A stretch of DNA of 50,379 nucleotides. It comes from a bacterium. Its GTDB lineage: Bacteria > Electryoneota > Electryoneia > Electryoneales > Electryoneaceae. This document shows positions 41,569 through 50,379 of the stretch, in pieces. The stretch is taken from contig JANQEY010000274.1 of assembly GCA_028278125.1 (NCBI GenBank), positions 1 to 50,379 on the forward strand, written 5' to 3'. The number at the start of each line of letters is the position of its first letter. Position 1 is the stretch's first letter. Made by a program: the position numbers and the translations under genes. The notes beneath the pieces are model-generated. The model searched no databases. It was not told the DNA's origin and worked only from the letters and a program-made list of their open reading frames with translations.

Positions 41569-44500
41569 TACATCCCCCTAGTCAATTCAACTCGTTCATA
41601 ACCTAACGAGATCAGTTCAACAAGCCCGTCCGTTGAATCCTCTTCCATCTCTATTTTCAGTCCATCGCCTTGTTCTTTGGCAAGCGGAAGTCCTTTCAAA
41701 TAGCCATCTTTATAGCCTGTGACACTGACAACCTCGTTCAGCGTACTGGTATATCCATCACGGATTTTAGCCACCACATCCATCGTAGACGCGCGTGAAC
41801 CTCCATCCACCATATATCTTATTAAAAAGGCTATCCAACGTGACGATCTGCCGTTACCCTGCAGGACAGGACCAGCTTTCACCGGTACAATTGCATCTCG
41901 GGCCGACCAGTCATCTTTATGTTTATCGGAAGTCCGTTCACCGTAGATATAGACATTCGGCGTCTGTGAATCCCTGGACTGTGCGAACATCACCTCACCG
42001 GCATCACCTCGTTCATGTTCCCATTGGCATCCAGGTCCAAGTGGAAAAAGCATTGTAATAGCATCCGGAGCAGCCAGTTCAGACCATTTCGGCACCGGCA
42101 CACCTTTAAATTCAGTCCATTCATCCAGCGCAGCTCTCAAAACACTATCAGCATACCATTCTGGCTCAGGATCATCAGCCGTCACCTCCAGTTCATCATG
42201 TTCAACTTCCGGTAGTCCTATCCATAAACCGTTATGTTTACCTGTATACAGTGCTGTAATACGCTGGAATTGTGTCTGGCTGGTCAGCAACGCTTTTATC
42301 CTGGATTCTACCGGTAATGTTATATTCTGGATACCTCCTTCGGTCATTAATACACCCTGTCCCTGGTAATCGATCCAGAATAATGCTTCGAGCTTTTGTC
42401 CGGATATTGTTGCGGCACATTTAACCAGCGACCACGGTGCCCCCAGTCCGGCACCTTTGCCAACGGATTCGAACGATTTATCATGAACATATTTACCAAT
42501 ATCAGTCTGCATTTGAAACCTGGAAACCCCGTCAGACCTTAACGCTACCAGGTTTCCCTTGAATTCTTCCATACCCAGGACAGATAATCCGGCTTCTCCT
42601 ATAGTCCTCACTTGGTCAGGTGGAAACACATGAACAGACCCACGCTTCGAAAACGCCACCTTGTTCGACCAGTCCGGGCGTTCACCTACATCTTCAGCTT
42701 CATGCACCCGGATTTCCGGTCCTGTTGAATAATAATCCTGCCGTAGCCAGTCCTCCTTGATCTCATCAATAGTCGCGTATCTATTTATCATTTCATACGC
42801 TGCATAGAAACCTATTGCTGCCTCTTCATCCAGAACAACTGCTCCCATCCCGCCCCAATTCCATCCAGGATCAACATGAGTTTCAAGCGATTCCCACAAA
42901 ACATAACACGCATTTTCGTAAGATTCGCTCTTGATCTCTGCAGCCAGGTTGCCCCATCTCGCAGCCAGGTTAATCGTCGGATATGTCAGTTCATCCCAGG
43001 AAAACGAAAACGTTATCCACGGCCCACCGGAAAAAGGATCAGATAATTCATCAAGTAGTAGCCATTTGATTACTTCATCTTGAGTTGCCATAGACCTTGT
43101 GGCCAATCCCAGGTAATAACCTGCCGCTCCATTTTCTCCACTGATTCCATCGTCACGATAAAGAAAAAGCTGTAATCCGCCAGGTTCATTCCCGGCTGAA
43201 TAGCTTAACAATGTCAATCTGGTATTTAATGTCCATAAAAATGCTGCACCAGATTTCCAGTGAAATTTTATCTGTCCTGGCGCGAAAAAATCGTGTATAC
43301 TGTCGATAAGTGTAATATTCCCACCGCCAGCCTGCACCTCATAAAACGGTTCGTCATCGTAACCTTCATCCCACGAGACATTTCCACCGTATGGCGGTCC
43401 ATTGCCGGAAACAGCCCAGCGAGCCTGGTTAGGTGAACCGTAAAACTGGTTCCTGAAATCGGTTACATGTTCACGTGAACCGTCAAAACCTGTACCCTGT
43501 GTGAAGTCTTCATCTCCCCTGCCTTCTACACAACTAACCATCGCCAGGTGGCCACGGCTTACCAGCTCCCTGTTATTGTCACCCGGTCTGAAGACATTTT
43601 TCCAGTTTCCTTCGCCCCCAGTTCCATTAGATGAATTAAAATAGAGATATATCCGTTCAGTAGATCCAGCCCGAAGTTCGTCAAGTCTAAGCAAAAACGT
43701 TACAGTATCGAATATGATTGAGTAATCTGCCCTTACCCAGCCTATCGGTGTTACTCCATCAGCACCGGTAAAGAAGAAATCCTGGCCAGCTGTCTGTTGT
43801 TCATACGGGATATAGTTTGGTTCACCCTCTTCCCAGCTCAGTGTTATTTCAACTGTAGCGTTAGTCCTTGTTCTGCTTGTAGTATTCGTGATGTCAATAG
43901 CCGCCCTGTGATCGAAACTGTATTTCTCATAAAAAGGCTCTTGAGTGTCATCGTCCTGGTTAAATGGTCCTGGAATCTCCGGTCCTTTGCCGCCAGATAA
44001 CGCCATGACATTCCTGATAGCGACTGCCAGCTTTGCTGCCGGCGGATCTTTCACCTCGGCTGAAAGAGTTCCCAGGCTTCCATCCCAGGGAAATTCATCA
44101 GCAAGGGTTTCAGCCTCAACCGCACCAACTACACCACGTTTCCAGACTTCTGAAAACGGATCATCAGAATATTTCTTATACCTTCCACCCAGTATTTTCG
44201 CCTGTACACGTGCTAGAACAACAGCTGCAAGCTCATCACCGATCGGTAGTGCATCCAGGTTGAATCCTTTTACACCAGCCTCTCTCCCGTACCATTGTGT
44301 CAGGAACGGAACCGATGCTGGCCCAGTCGCGCTTATGTCGGTGTCTTCATACTCAAACGCTATGAGTAACTGGAATATCCCATGATCGGACACCTGGTCT
44401 TCAACCGGTAACGCCAAGATCTCATTGTCTATATTCGGCACCCTGTGAGGACGTTCCAGCCCGCATATCCCCCAGTTATATGTACTGGAATCAGCCAGGT

Positions 44501-44936
44501 CGTCTGCTCCACGGAAGTACCTAGGTGTTTCCTGGCCGTCAACTATCACCAGGTTTTCGTTCAGTGATGCGAATCTTATCCGCCGGTAGCTTGAATCCGG
44601 AAACAATTGAATCGTGATAACAGTCCAGACCTGGTTGTCATGGATCGCGTCATTTTTTTTGACAGCCATCGCCAGGAAAGGTGATTTCGGGTACACGCAT
44701 ACACTATAACGGTCATCGCTGCCTGAGGGATAGAACCTGGTCAGTCCGTATATCCTGCCGGTCGGATCGATATTGCGGTAATAACGTTCTACGCCCAGCC
44801 GCTTCACAACTCGTCCGTTCTTGTGAATCAGGTTGATCAACCTGGTGAAAAAGTCTTGGGGTAATCCGACCTCGGAAGGTTCACCGTAATCCTGGCCAGG
44901 TTCAACCAGGCTGCCGTTAAGTAGTATCTCTTCCAT
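41568..44936 (-). CDS. Phage collar/tail-like structural protein with DUF2341-like insert
   Basis: 1122 residues. The N-terminal part has the pattern of phage head-closure or 'stabilisation' beta-propeller proteins: GRVVKRLGVERYYRN, IYGLTRFYPSG, FASLNENLVIVDGQETPRYF. The matching C-terminal part has LSVLGMEEFKGNLVALRSDGV, GKGAGLGAPWSLVKCAATI, ALFWIDYQGQGVLMTEGGI and HNGLWIGLPEV. Between them (about 335-660) lies an insert with AAIDITNTTSRTRTNATVEI and STERIYLYFNSSNG, like DUF2341, followed by another beta-sandwich-like stretch with FKFHWKSG-type strands, perhaps glycan binding. The ATG overlaps the giant gene's stop by one base (TGATG). Exact virion position is inferred. Confidence 0.65.
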   Translation of the reverse strand: MEEILLNGSLVEPGQDYGEPSEVGLPQDFFTRLINLIHKNGRVVKRLGVERYYRNIDPTGRIYGLTRFYPSGSDDRYSVCVYPKSPFLAMAVKKNDAIHDNQVWTVITIQLFPDSSYRRIRFASLNENLVIVDGQETPRYFRGADDLADSSTYNWGICGLERPHRVPNIDNEILALPVEDQVSDHGIFQLLIAFEYEDTDISATGPASVPFLTQWYGREAGVKGFNLDALPIGDELAAVVLARVQAKILGGRYKKYSDDPFSEVWKRGVVGAVEAETLADEFPWDGSLGTLSAEVKDPPAAKLAVAIRNVMALSGGKGPEIPGPFNQDDDTQEPFYEKYSFDHRAAIDITNTTSRTRTNATVEITLSWEEGEPNYIPYEQQTAGQDFFFTGADGVTPIGWVRADYSIIFDTVTFLLRLDELRAGSTERIYLYFNSSNGTGGEGNWKNVFRPGDNNRELVSRGHLAMVSCVEGRGDEDFTQGTGFDGSREHVTDFRNQFYGSPNQARWAVSGNGPPYGGNVSWDEGYDDEPFYEVQAGGGNITLIDSIHDFFAPGQIKFHWKSGAAFLWTLNTRLTLLSYSAGNEPGGLQLFLYRDDGISGENGAAGYYLGLATRSMATQDEVIKWLLLDELSDPFSGGPWITFSFSWDELTYPTINLAARWGNLAAEIKSESYENACYVLWESLETHVDPGWNWGGMGAVVLDEEAAIGFYAAYEMINRYATIDEIKEDWLRQDYYSTGPEIRVHEAEDVGERPDWSNKVAFSKRGSVHVFPPDQVRTIGEAGLSVLGMEEFKGNLVALRSDGVSRFQMQTDIGKYVHDKSFESVGKGAGLGAPWSLVKCAATISGQKLEALFWIDYQGQGVLMTEGGIQNITLPVESRIKALLTSQTQFQRITALYTGKHNGLWIGLPEVEHDELEVTADDPEPEWYADSVLRAALDEWTEFKGVPVPKWSELAAPDAITMLFPLGPGCQWEHERGDAGEVMFAQSRDSQTPNVYIYGERTSDKHKDDWSARDAIVPVKAGPVLQGNGRSSRWIAFLIRYMVDGGSRASTMDVVAKIRDGYTSTLNEVVSVTGYKDGYLKGLPLAKEQGDGLKIEMEEDSTDGLVELISLGYERVELTRGM

Positions 44937-47900
44937 CAGTTAGCACTCGCCGGGTTTAGTTGTTCCTGTAGTTCACGCACCTGTAGCCGGCGCATTGCCT
45001 CGATTAAGGCTTCCTGTTTTTCACGTTTATCGATCACTTTCACATTCAAGAAGAAATGTTTTAACATTGTATCATCACGTTCATATTCTCCCCTGCGTTC
45101 AGGTAATCCGCTCGATGTCATCGGCATATAATCCTTGAAAGCTATCCCGAAATTATGGAAAAATCCCTTTTTCGCATCGTACCCTTTACGCTTCTGTGGA
45201 TCTATTATTCTCCTCCCGAAATGGAGCCAGGGACTCAGCTTAACCGAACTGGCATACTCTCGCCCCAGTATAGCTCCCACAGGCATATTGTCCTGGTACT
45301 TATCACGGTATCCCAATAACGCCATCACTGAGTTAGCTATAATCCCGGTACTCGTACGTTCATTCAGGTAATCGCTTACTTCAGCAGTCCCACCCAGTAA
45401 AGCGCGGATACCGGCAGCTTCAGCTATAAATGGTTGATCTGCCACCCTTAGCCAGTATTCTTTATCCTCATCCTGGTGAACCTGAATTCGTCCGGATGTA
45501 TCAACTGTGTAGGGTAACCTTGCGCCTTCTGCAGTCAAAGCCCTCGATTGTCTCTCTTCTTCGTCAGGAGGTGCAGTCAACCAGAAAGCCAGTCCCCACA
45601 TTGTCCAGGAAGTCATCCAGTTTGCCAGTGCTTCAGATAAAGCATCCTTATTCTTGGCTTTGAGAAGATCCCACCCCATCGGATCGGTCATTTTCTGGTG
45701 AGTTTTCCAGGCGTTCGAAGTCTCTTTTCCCAGGGTTATGATAGATTTACTAGTTTTATATGGAGTGGTAACCGGATTGTATTTATCGGCTACCATCCTG
45801 ATCATGTGGTAGACATAGTTCGGATAAGGCACGAGTCCCCGGCTGAAAGCCCACCTGGTAAATGCCTGCAACGCTTTTGGAGCATCGGAATAATCGTACC
45901 CGTGCCACATCACGTCGTCCTTGGCCCTGCTCAGCCACTCTTCCGGAATCGGATTTTCCATCAACTCCAGAGCTTTTTTATGTCTTTCAGCTGCTCCCTG
46001 TGATATTCTGCCCTCTTTCTGCAACCTGGCTATCTCACGGTAGGCTGAGGCATAGTGACTTTTCATCAGGATAAAACGTTTTTGTCCGGATTCGACAGCG
46101 TGAAATGGGATCAGCAGGAAATCTTCTACATCTGGAGTTTCCCGCCTGAACTGTTTAATAAAACCTGTCCCGTTGAGTGTATCCGGGTATTTTAACCTTG
46201 CTTCCCCGGAAAGGTGCCTGGTCGACGCCCACAACGCACCCCTCAATTCTGCCAAGGGTGCGGGATTATCCGTCAACAAGGCGTCAAATACCGACTTATA
46301 TATATCATGTGTCAGCATGGTGGCTGTCTGTATTCCCTGGGAAGTGAAGTTCCTCATTGCCGTTGACGGTCTGGTCAGGTGTGCTTTTACCGGTATCCGG
46401 ATTAATGACCTAGTAAGATCGCCCAGGGCTGCCGTCAGTACACGGTTTCTTGCTGAAGTAGATTCGGCTTTCACCCCGAACATGTACTGCAATTCCTCAG
46501 CGATTTTCGACGGGATCTGGTAGGGAACTCCCCTGGCCATGAACGTCGCTTGGTCGAATGTTTTCGGATCGATGCCAGCGTTTTCCAGTAGCCCCACAGC
46601 CCTGCGCATCGCCCGTACTTCACGCCAGCCATCAGGACTTAGAATCCCCGTAGTCATTGGCTTGTATCCAGGTAGAAGATCTAAACCTCTGACTGGATCA
46701 TATGGCTTGGCGATCAGTTCCAGAATACGTCCGGACATCTCTGCTGCCATCTCTTCGGCATATAAACTCGATCGTGCTTGAGCTGTAGAGGTCCCTAGAT
46801 CCTTGATAGCCTCATCCTCAAAGTCCAGCGATCCCTTTTTATACCTGCGATGTGGCGATTTATATGGACGGAATACGTTTAATATCGCTTTACCCAGGCG
46901 ATGTGATTCGTCACGTATATCCGGAACCCACGCACCCTCCACATCTTCAAGCCCGTTCACTTCGAACTGTCGTTTTAACGGTTCCCTGGCGAATGCGGGG
47001 ATCTCATCACCGAACAGTGTTAATTCCTTGGCCTCTTCATTCCTTGCCACGAAATCCTTCAATATCTGTTCAGATTCAGGATACCGTTCGAATAGGGCGT
47101 CAGCCTGTGCCCTGGCGTTTTCTGGGTTTATTTCACGGTATAACTGGATATGACCTGTAGGCTGCTTGATCTGCTGTTCCAGGACCATAACTTCGGGGCC
47201 GAGTTCCTTAACAGTCCAGACATCATGCTGATGGATAACCTCTTCACCTACCTTTTTACCTGGTAATAACGGTCTGCTGACTGTCCTTGAAAAAACACTG
47301 TTAATCTCTTCACCAACCAGCCTGTCCTTGCCACCTATCGTCACGTACGATCCACGCACCTCATTATATGGCACCTGTCCTGCATCGGTCTCGATGAAAA
47401 GGTTTCCTTCACGATCTTTCATCAACTTTAACGCACCCGATCGTACTCTCGTCCCAAACTCCAGTTGACCTGTATCTGTAATCCCACGTACACCCTTAGC
47501 CACTTCAAACAGAGTTTCACGTCCCCATTTATGTATATCCTTCTCGAACCTGGTAGACGGTCTGCCGGTAAGATTGCCGAATCTTTCTACCGTTTCCTTC
47601 ATCACAGCCCACTGCATCGTCAATGTTTTTGTGGCGTAGTTTCTTAGTATATCGGAAATCTTCTTGCCGAGTCCGGGAACTTCAACCTCCAGCCTTTCAG
47701 CGCGTCTGCCCAGCCATTCGGTGAACTTGTCATTCCATTTACCAGGATTTTCCAACACCTCTGGCTTACTGGCTATCTGTTGGGCTTCAGCGATGAAATC
47801 TTCAACCTTTTCTGCCAAATTCGGGGCTGCGGTCCGTAACGCTTCCCTCGGATGAATACCGGCACCAAACGATTCCAGGTCTCCGGGACGAATCTCGGCA

Positions 47901-50379
47901 CGTCCTTCTTCAACCATCTTTACCAGTTCATCTGCATACATCTCCCTTTCATTGCCGAACTCATCGACCAGTTTCACCTCTTCGCCGTCAGCTCTTTCAA
48001 CCCGGTATTTTTTATCTTTAATACGCACAACTTCTTGTGTTTTTCTGCCAGGTTCTCTAACTTTTAGTTGGTCGGGAGAACGAGATTCGCGAAATATGTC
48101 TGGCATGACAAACTCCGCGTTTAACTCATTAATCGGCGTATTCTCAGGATCGTCCGCCTGAGTCCCGGCCTTTTTTCTTTGTTCATTCTGCCAGGCTTCG
48201 CTCATACCACGACGTGATGCAACCTTCTCAGATCCTGCAGCCATATCCTCCAGGATAGTCTTTATTCTGCCACCGCCTAGATCCTTCGATCGTAATGTGA
48301 CAACCAACGGTTCACCGTGGTCATTAACTACAAATTCGACCTTGTTCTTGAACGGTAGTACTTCCTGGATATGACCGCTCCACGACGGTAAACGATCCAA
48401 ATATCCCGATTTCCCTCGTCTTACCAGGTGTCCCCAGGCGTCATGTCCCAGGTATACCATCGGATCGCTGAATCCGGCCTGTTCAGCATGCTCAGGTATT
48501 AACCAGAACGCCGGTACAGCTTCCGGTTTTGAGGCAGTTTTCCCTTCACTGGCCCAGGTTTTTAGAGCATTATGGTAACCGAATGCAATCGCTTTCGGAT
48601 GACGTAATAGCCTTTCAGTACCCAACCTGGCAATCGCCTCAGCATCCCTGCTATGGATGGTTCGTTCGACAAGCTCGGCTTCGGATAACTCAGCTTCTGC
48701 CAGCTTCAGTTCTGCGTTCTCGTCCCCTAACGCTTTCGAACGTTCACGCGCCCTCTGGAAAACAGACGTGTCCACACCGAACACATCACGTACCAGGTCG
48801 CCGGTTGATGGCGGTTCGAACATCTCTACCTGGTTTGGATCATGTTCCCTCGCCACCCTGATCCAGCGGCTCAGCTGATCGCGCATAGTTGCTGTTGGGT
48901 TGCGTAACCTGGACGCCTTCAGCATCCCCATCGCCAGGCCAACACTTTCAGACGATACCTGGTCAAATATCGGTTCCATACCAGGTAAAGACTCATTTCT
49001 GGCCAGCAGATCAAGTTCATGCAGCATTTTCTTGGGACTCATACGACGGCTGGTATACAACTGGAATAAACGGACGGCATCCTCTACATGTGGAAGCAGG
49101 TCGTATTCAGTCCGGATAACCTTTCGGACAGATAAATCATGGATATTTGCCAGGTATGGTGAACTTTCGTAAAGTAGATCTCCCAGCGGAGTTCCGCTCG
49201 CGGCATATGATCGAACGTTCTCTGGTAATCCAATAGCCATCACATGTTTAACGGCGTCCACCAGCTGCGCAGGATCGTTCTTTGAGGCAGGATCGAGGTG
49301 TTTATTCAGCAGTTCTCGCAGTGGTGGATTTTCTGCCAGGAACTCACCAACATTCCGTTCAGTTAACCCCTCGGAGTTAAGCATCGGTTCTATTCTGAAC
49401 GGTAACGTTCCCTCTGGACCTTCCTTCAATCCTGCTGACCTGCCAAACGATACAGCCTGTTCCATCCGGCTCATTTTCGACGAAAGGCTTTCCTGGGATC
49501 TCGCGGCTAGTTCTATCGCCTGGACTTCAGTTCCTTCCATAGTCCGGACTATTACCGGATTCTCCATTCCTTCAACATCGATTCCTAGCTCTGTAGCCTT
49601 TTCGCGGACGTTTTCCCTGTATTTACCCCAGGCTTCAGGATTTTCAGCCATCGCACGTTTTAACCCCATTACCCGGCCGTTACCGGCAAGAACTACAGGA
49701 TTCCCGTCTTTTATCCAGATCACTGGCGGACCTGAAGTCGCGTCTTGGTGTTCACCGGTCAATCTTGCCGGATCCAGTTCACGTCCTATTGCTTCTACCT
49801 GAGCACGACCGGCTTCGCTACTCCGTTCTCTTGCCTGGAGGATCCTCGGGTAACCTGGTGTACCCTCGAAAGATTGTGCGTCATGGCTGACTACCAGGTC
49901 TTTAATGTCGACTATAGCTGGACGGACGGTATGACTGTTGCCCTCGCTGTCCAGGACGGTTCTCGATTCTGACGCCGGCGCCATGCGACTGGGATTTTCA
50001 CGACCGGTCAGTTCAAACTCAAGTCCAGGTTTATCCTTGGGAATCTCAGGCAAAATCTCAAGTGACGGTTTCTCTTTACCTGGTTCAGGACGGTTTTCTG
50101 AAAACCTGATCGGCTTGTCGCCAACATTTCTACCGGTCTTGCGGACGATAGATTCAGCATCGAACTGTTCAGGAGTTCCTGGTGTACCCTTGCGAAGTTT
50201 TCCGAGGTATTTTGCCCCACCGAATAATGCAGCCAGGCTGGAAGGTAATATCCCGTGTTTCCACCAGTTTTCAGGATCATCACCCTCCATCGCACCCAGT
50301 CCCATACCTGTAGCGAACTGCGCGGGGACATTGATTGCCGGAACAAGGTCAGGTACAACCTTTTCAGCTTTTGTTCCGG
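44936..50379 (-). CDS. Giant phage polyvalent protein with DdrB/ParB-like domain, partial
   Basis: At least 1813 codons, running off the right edge; the frame is open past the ATG at 50305, so that is not taken as the start. About residues 135-430 resemble the DdrB/ParB-like domain of phage polyvalent proteins: IVDIKDLVVSHDAQSFEGTP, PVVLAGNGRVMGLKRAM and ELAARSQESLSSKMS. A middle part (about 620-720) has FWLIPEHAEQAGFS, HDAWGHLVRRGKSGYLDRLP and FVVNDHGEPLVVTLRS, which could be a small nuclease-like domain. About 1320-1600 is helical (MRNFTSQGIQTATMLTHDIY). The C-terminus has IIDPQKRKGYDAKKG. Such proteins are packed in phage heads and injected with DNA; role inferred. Confidence 0.68.
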   Translation of the reverse strand, partial: GTKAEKVVPDLVPAINVPAQFATGMGLGAMEGDDPENWWKHGILPSSLAALFGGAKYLGKLRKGTPGTPEQFDAESIVRKTGRNVGDKPIRFSENRPEPGKEKPSLEILPEIPKDKPGLEFELTGRENPSRMAPASESRTVLDSEGNSHTVRPAIVDIKDLVVSHDAQSFEGTPGYPRILQARERSSEAGRAQVEAIGRELDPARLTGEHQDATSGPPVIWIKDGNPVVLAGNGRVMGLKRAMAENPEAWGKYRENVREKATELGIDVEGMENPVIVRTMEGTEVQAIELAARSQESLSSKMSRMEQAVSFGRSAGLKEGPEGTLPFRIEPMLNSEGLTERNVGEFLAENPPLRELLNKHLDPASKNDPAQLVDAVKHVMAIGLPENVRSYAASGTPLGDLLYESSPYLANIHDLSVRKVIRTEYDLLPHVEDAVRLFQLYTSRRMSPKKMLHELDLLARNESLPGMEPIFDQVSSESVGLAMGMLKASRLRNPTATMRDQLSRWIRVAREHDPNQVEMFEPPSTGDLVRDVFGVDTSVFQRARERSKALGDENAELKLAEAELSEAELVERTIHSRDAEAIARLGTERLLRHPKAIAFGYHNALKTWASEGKTASKPEAVPAFWLIPEHAEQAGFSDPMVYLGHDAWGHLVRRGKSGYLDRLPSWSGHIQEVLPFKNKVEFVVNDHGEPLVVTLRSKDLGGGRIKTILEDMAAGSEKVASRRGMSEAWQNEQRKKAGTQADDPENTPINELNAEFVMPDIFRESRSPDQLKVREPGRKTQEVVRIKDKKYRVERADGEEVKLVDEFGNEREMYADELVKMVEEGRAEIRPGDLESFGAGIHPREALRTAAPNLAEKVEDFIAEAQQIASKPEVLENPGKWNDKFTEWLGRRAERLEVEVPGLGKKISDILRNYATKTLTMQWAVMKETVERFGNLTGRPSTRFEKDIHKWGRETLFEVAKGVRGITDTGQLEFGTRVRSGALKLMKDREGNLFIETDAGQVPYNEVRGSYVTIGGKDRLVGEEINSVFSRTVSRPLLPGKKVGEEVIHQHDVWTVKELGPEVMVLEQQIKQPTGHIQLYREINPENARAQADALFERYPESEQILKDFVARNEEAKELTLFGDEIPAFAREPLKRQFEVNGLEDVEGAWVPDIRDESHRLGKAILNVFRPYKSPHRRYKKGSLDFEDEAIKDLGTSTAQARSSLYAEEMAAEMSGRILELIAKPYDPVRGLDLLPGYKPMTTGILSPDGWREVRAMRRAVGLLENAGIDPKTFDQATFMARGVPYQIPSKIAEELQYMFGVKAESTSARNRVLTAALGDLTRSLIRIPVKAHLTRPSTAMRNFTSQGIQTATMLTHDIYKSVFDALLTDNPAPLAELRGALWASTRHLSGEARLKYPDTLNGTGFIKQFRRETPDVEDFLLIPFHAVESGQKRFILMKSHYASAYREIARLQKEGRISQGAAERHKKALELMENPIPEEWLSRAKDDVMWHGYDYSDAPKALQAFTRWAFSRGLVPYPNYVYHMIRMVADKYNPVTTPYKTSKSIITLGKETSNAWKTHQKMTDPMGWDLLKAKNKDALSEALANWMTSWTMWGLAFWLTAPPDEEERQSRALTAEGARLPYTVDTSGRIQVHQDEDKEYWLRVADQPFIAEAAGIRALLGGTAEVSDYLNERTSTGIIANSVMALLGYRDKYQDNMPVGAILGREYASSVKLSPWLHFGRRIIDPQKRKGYDAKKGFFHNFGIAFKDYMPMTSSGLPERRGEYERDDTMLKHFFLNVKVIDKREKQEALIEAMRRLQVRELQEQLNPASAN

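Larger units (their letters stand above)
41239..50379 (-). mobile_element. Phage or prophage structural region, incomplete
   Basis: Three tightly packed minus-strand genes overlapping by one base each: giant polyvalent protein, collar/tail-like protein, small protein. The order and packing are phage-like. The block runs off the right edge and ends at 41239; no integrase, att site or lysis gene is in view. Confidence 0.65.

Noticed and set aside
43797..49972. Plus-strand open frames in the phage block
   Set aside because: They lack ribosome sites and lie opposite the two long minus-strand phage genes, which are translationally coupled.

Overview
The window reads as chromosomal DNA of a Gram-negative, probably anaerobic bacterium. 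DUF5683 (PGWGQ) and DUF4159 proteins, SLH/TPR and LPP20-type envelope proteins and an Nfn/GltA-type flavoprotein pair fit the FCB side of the tree (Zixibacteria, Ignavibacteria, Marinimicrobia-like groups). This placement is inference; no rRNA is present.

Layout. 1-1.5 kb: the 3'-proximal part of an Nfn/sulfide-dehydrogenase-type pair (minus strand; the GltA-like subunit runs off the left edge). 1.7-2.7 kb: MarR regulator plus DinB-like protein behind a palindromic operator. 2.7-5.8 kb: two translationally coupled TagF/CDP-glycerol-glycerophosphotransferase-like GT-B proteins (minus). 6.1-8.5 kb: rpmE (L31), YqhQ/DUF1385, a second DinB-like protein and a DUF4920 lipoprotein. 8.55-8.94 kb: a nested intergenic repeat between twin terminators. 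9-17.4 kb: a mostly minus-strand housekeeping block (DUF4159, lipoprotein, adenosine deaminase, STAS, pyrimidine-nucleoside phosphorylase, PilZ, PHP, HD, DUF5683, RidA). 17.7-20.7 kb: a large secreted CapA-family protein with a PKD domain.

20.7-29 kb is the most interesting functional block. A small heat-shock gene has a near-perfect sigma-54 promoter (20919-20935) and two upstream activator-like palindromes. Next comes a sigma-54 enhancer-binding protein whose N-terminus resembles a catalytically dead ArsC/low-molecular-weight phosphatase domain. A second sigma-54-type promoter (23774-23790) then leads into an operon of a small protein, a macro-domain protein, a cytochrome-b-like membrane subunit, a DsrK/HdrD/TmcB-like iron-sulfur protein fused to a response-regulator receiver domain, a double-PAS histidine kinase and a stand-alone receiver. 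I read this as a membrane electron-transfer module physically joined to two-component signalling.

29.2-34.1 kb: MocR regulator, radical SAM protein, sulfotransferase, aldo/keto reductase and a 37-residue membrane peptide. 34.2-37.1 kb: an A+T-rich island holding a broken zinc-ribbon gene and an overlapping three-gene cassette of unknown function. It is bounded by two copies of the terminator that directly follows an initiator tRNA (37134-37210, minus). 37.7-39.8 kb: a structured leader, an LPP20-like protein and a TPR-SLH lipoprotein. 39.9-40.4 kb: more copies of the intergenic repeat family. 41-50.4 kb: the end of a phage or prophage structural region (minus), with a small protein, a collar/tail-like protein carrying a DUF2341-like insert, and a giant polyvalent protein running off the right edge.
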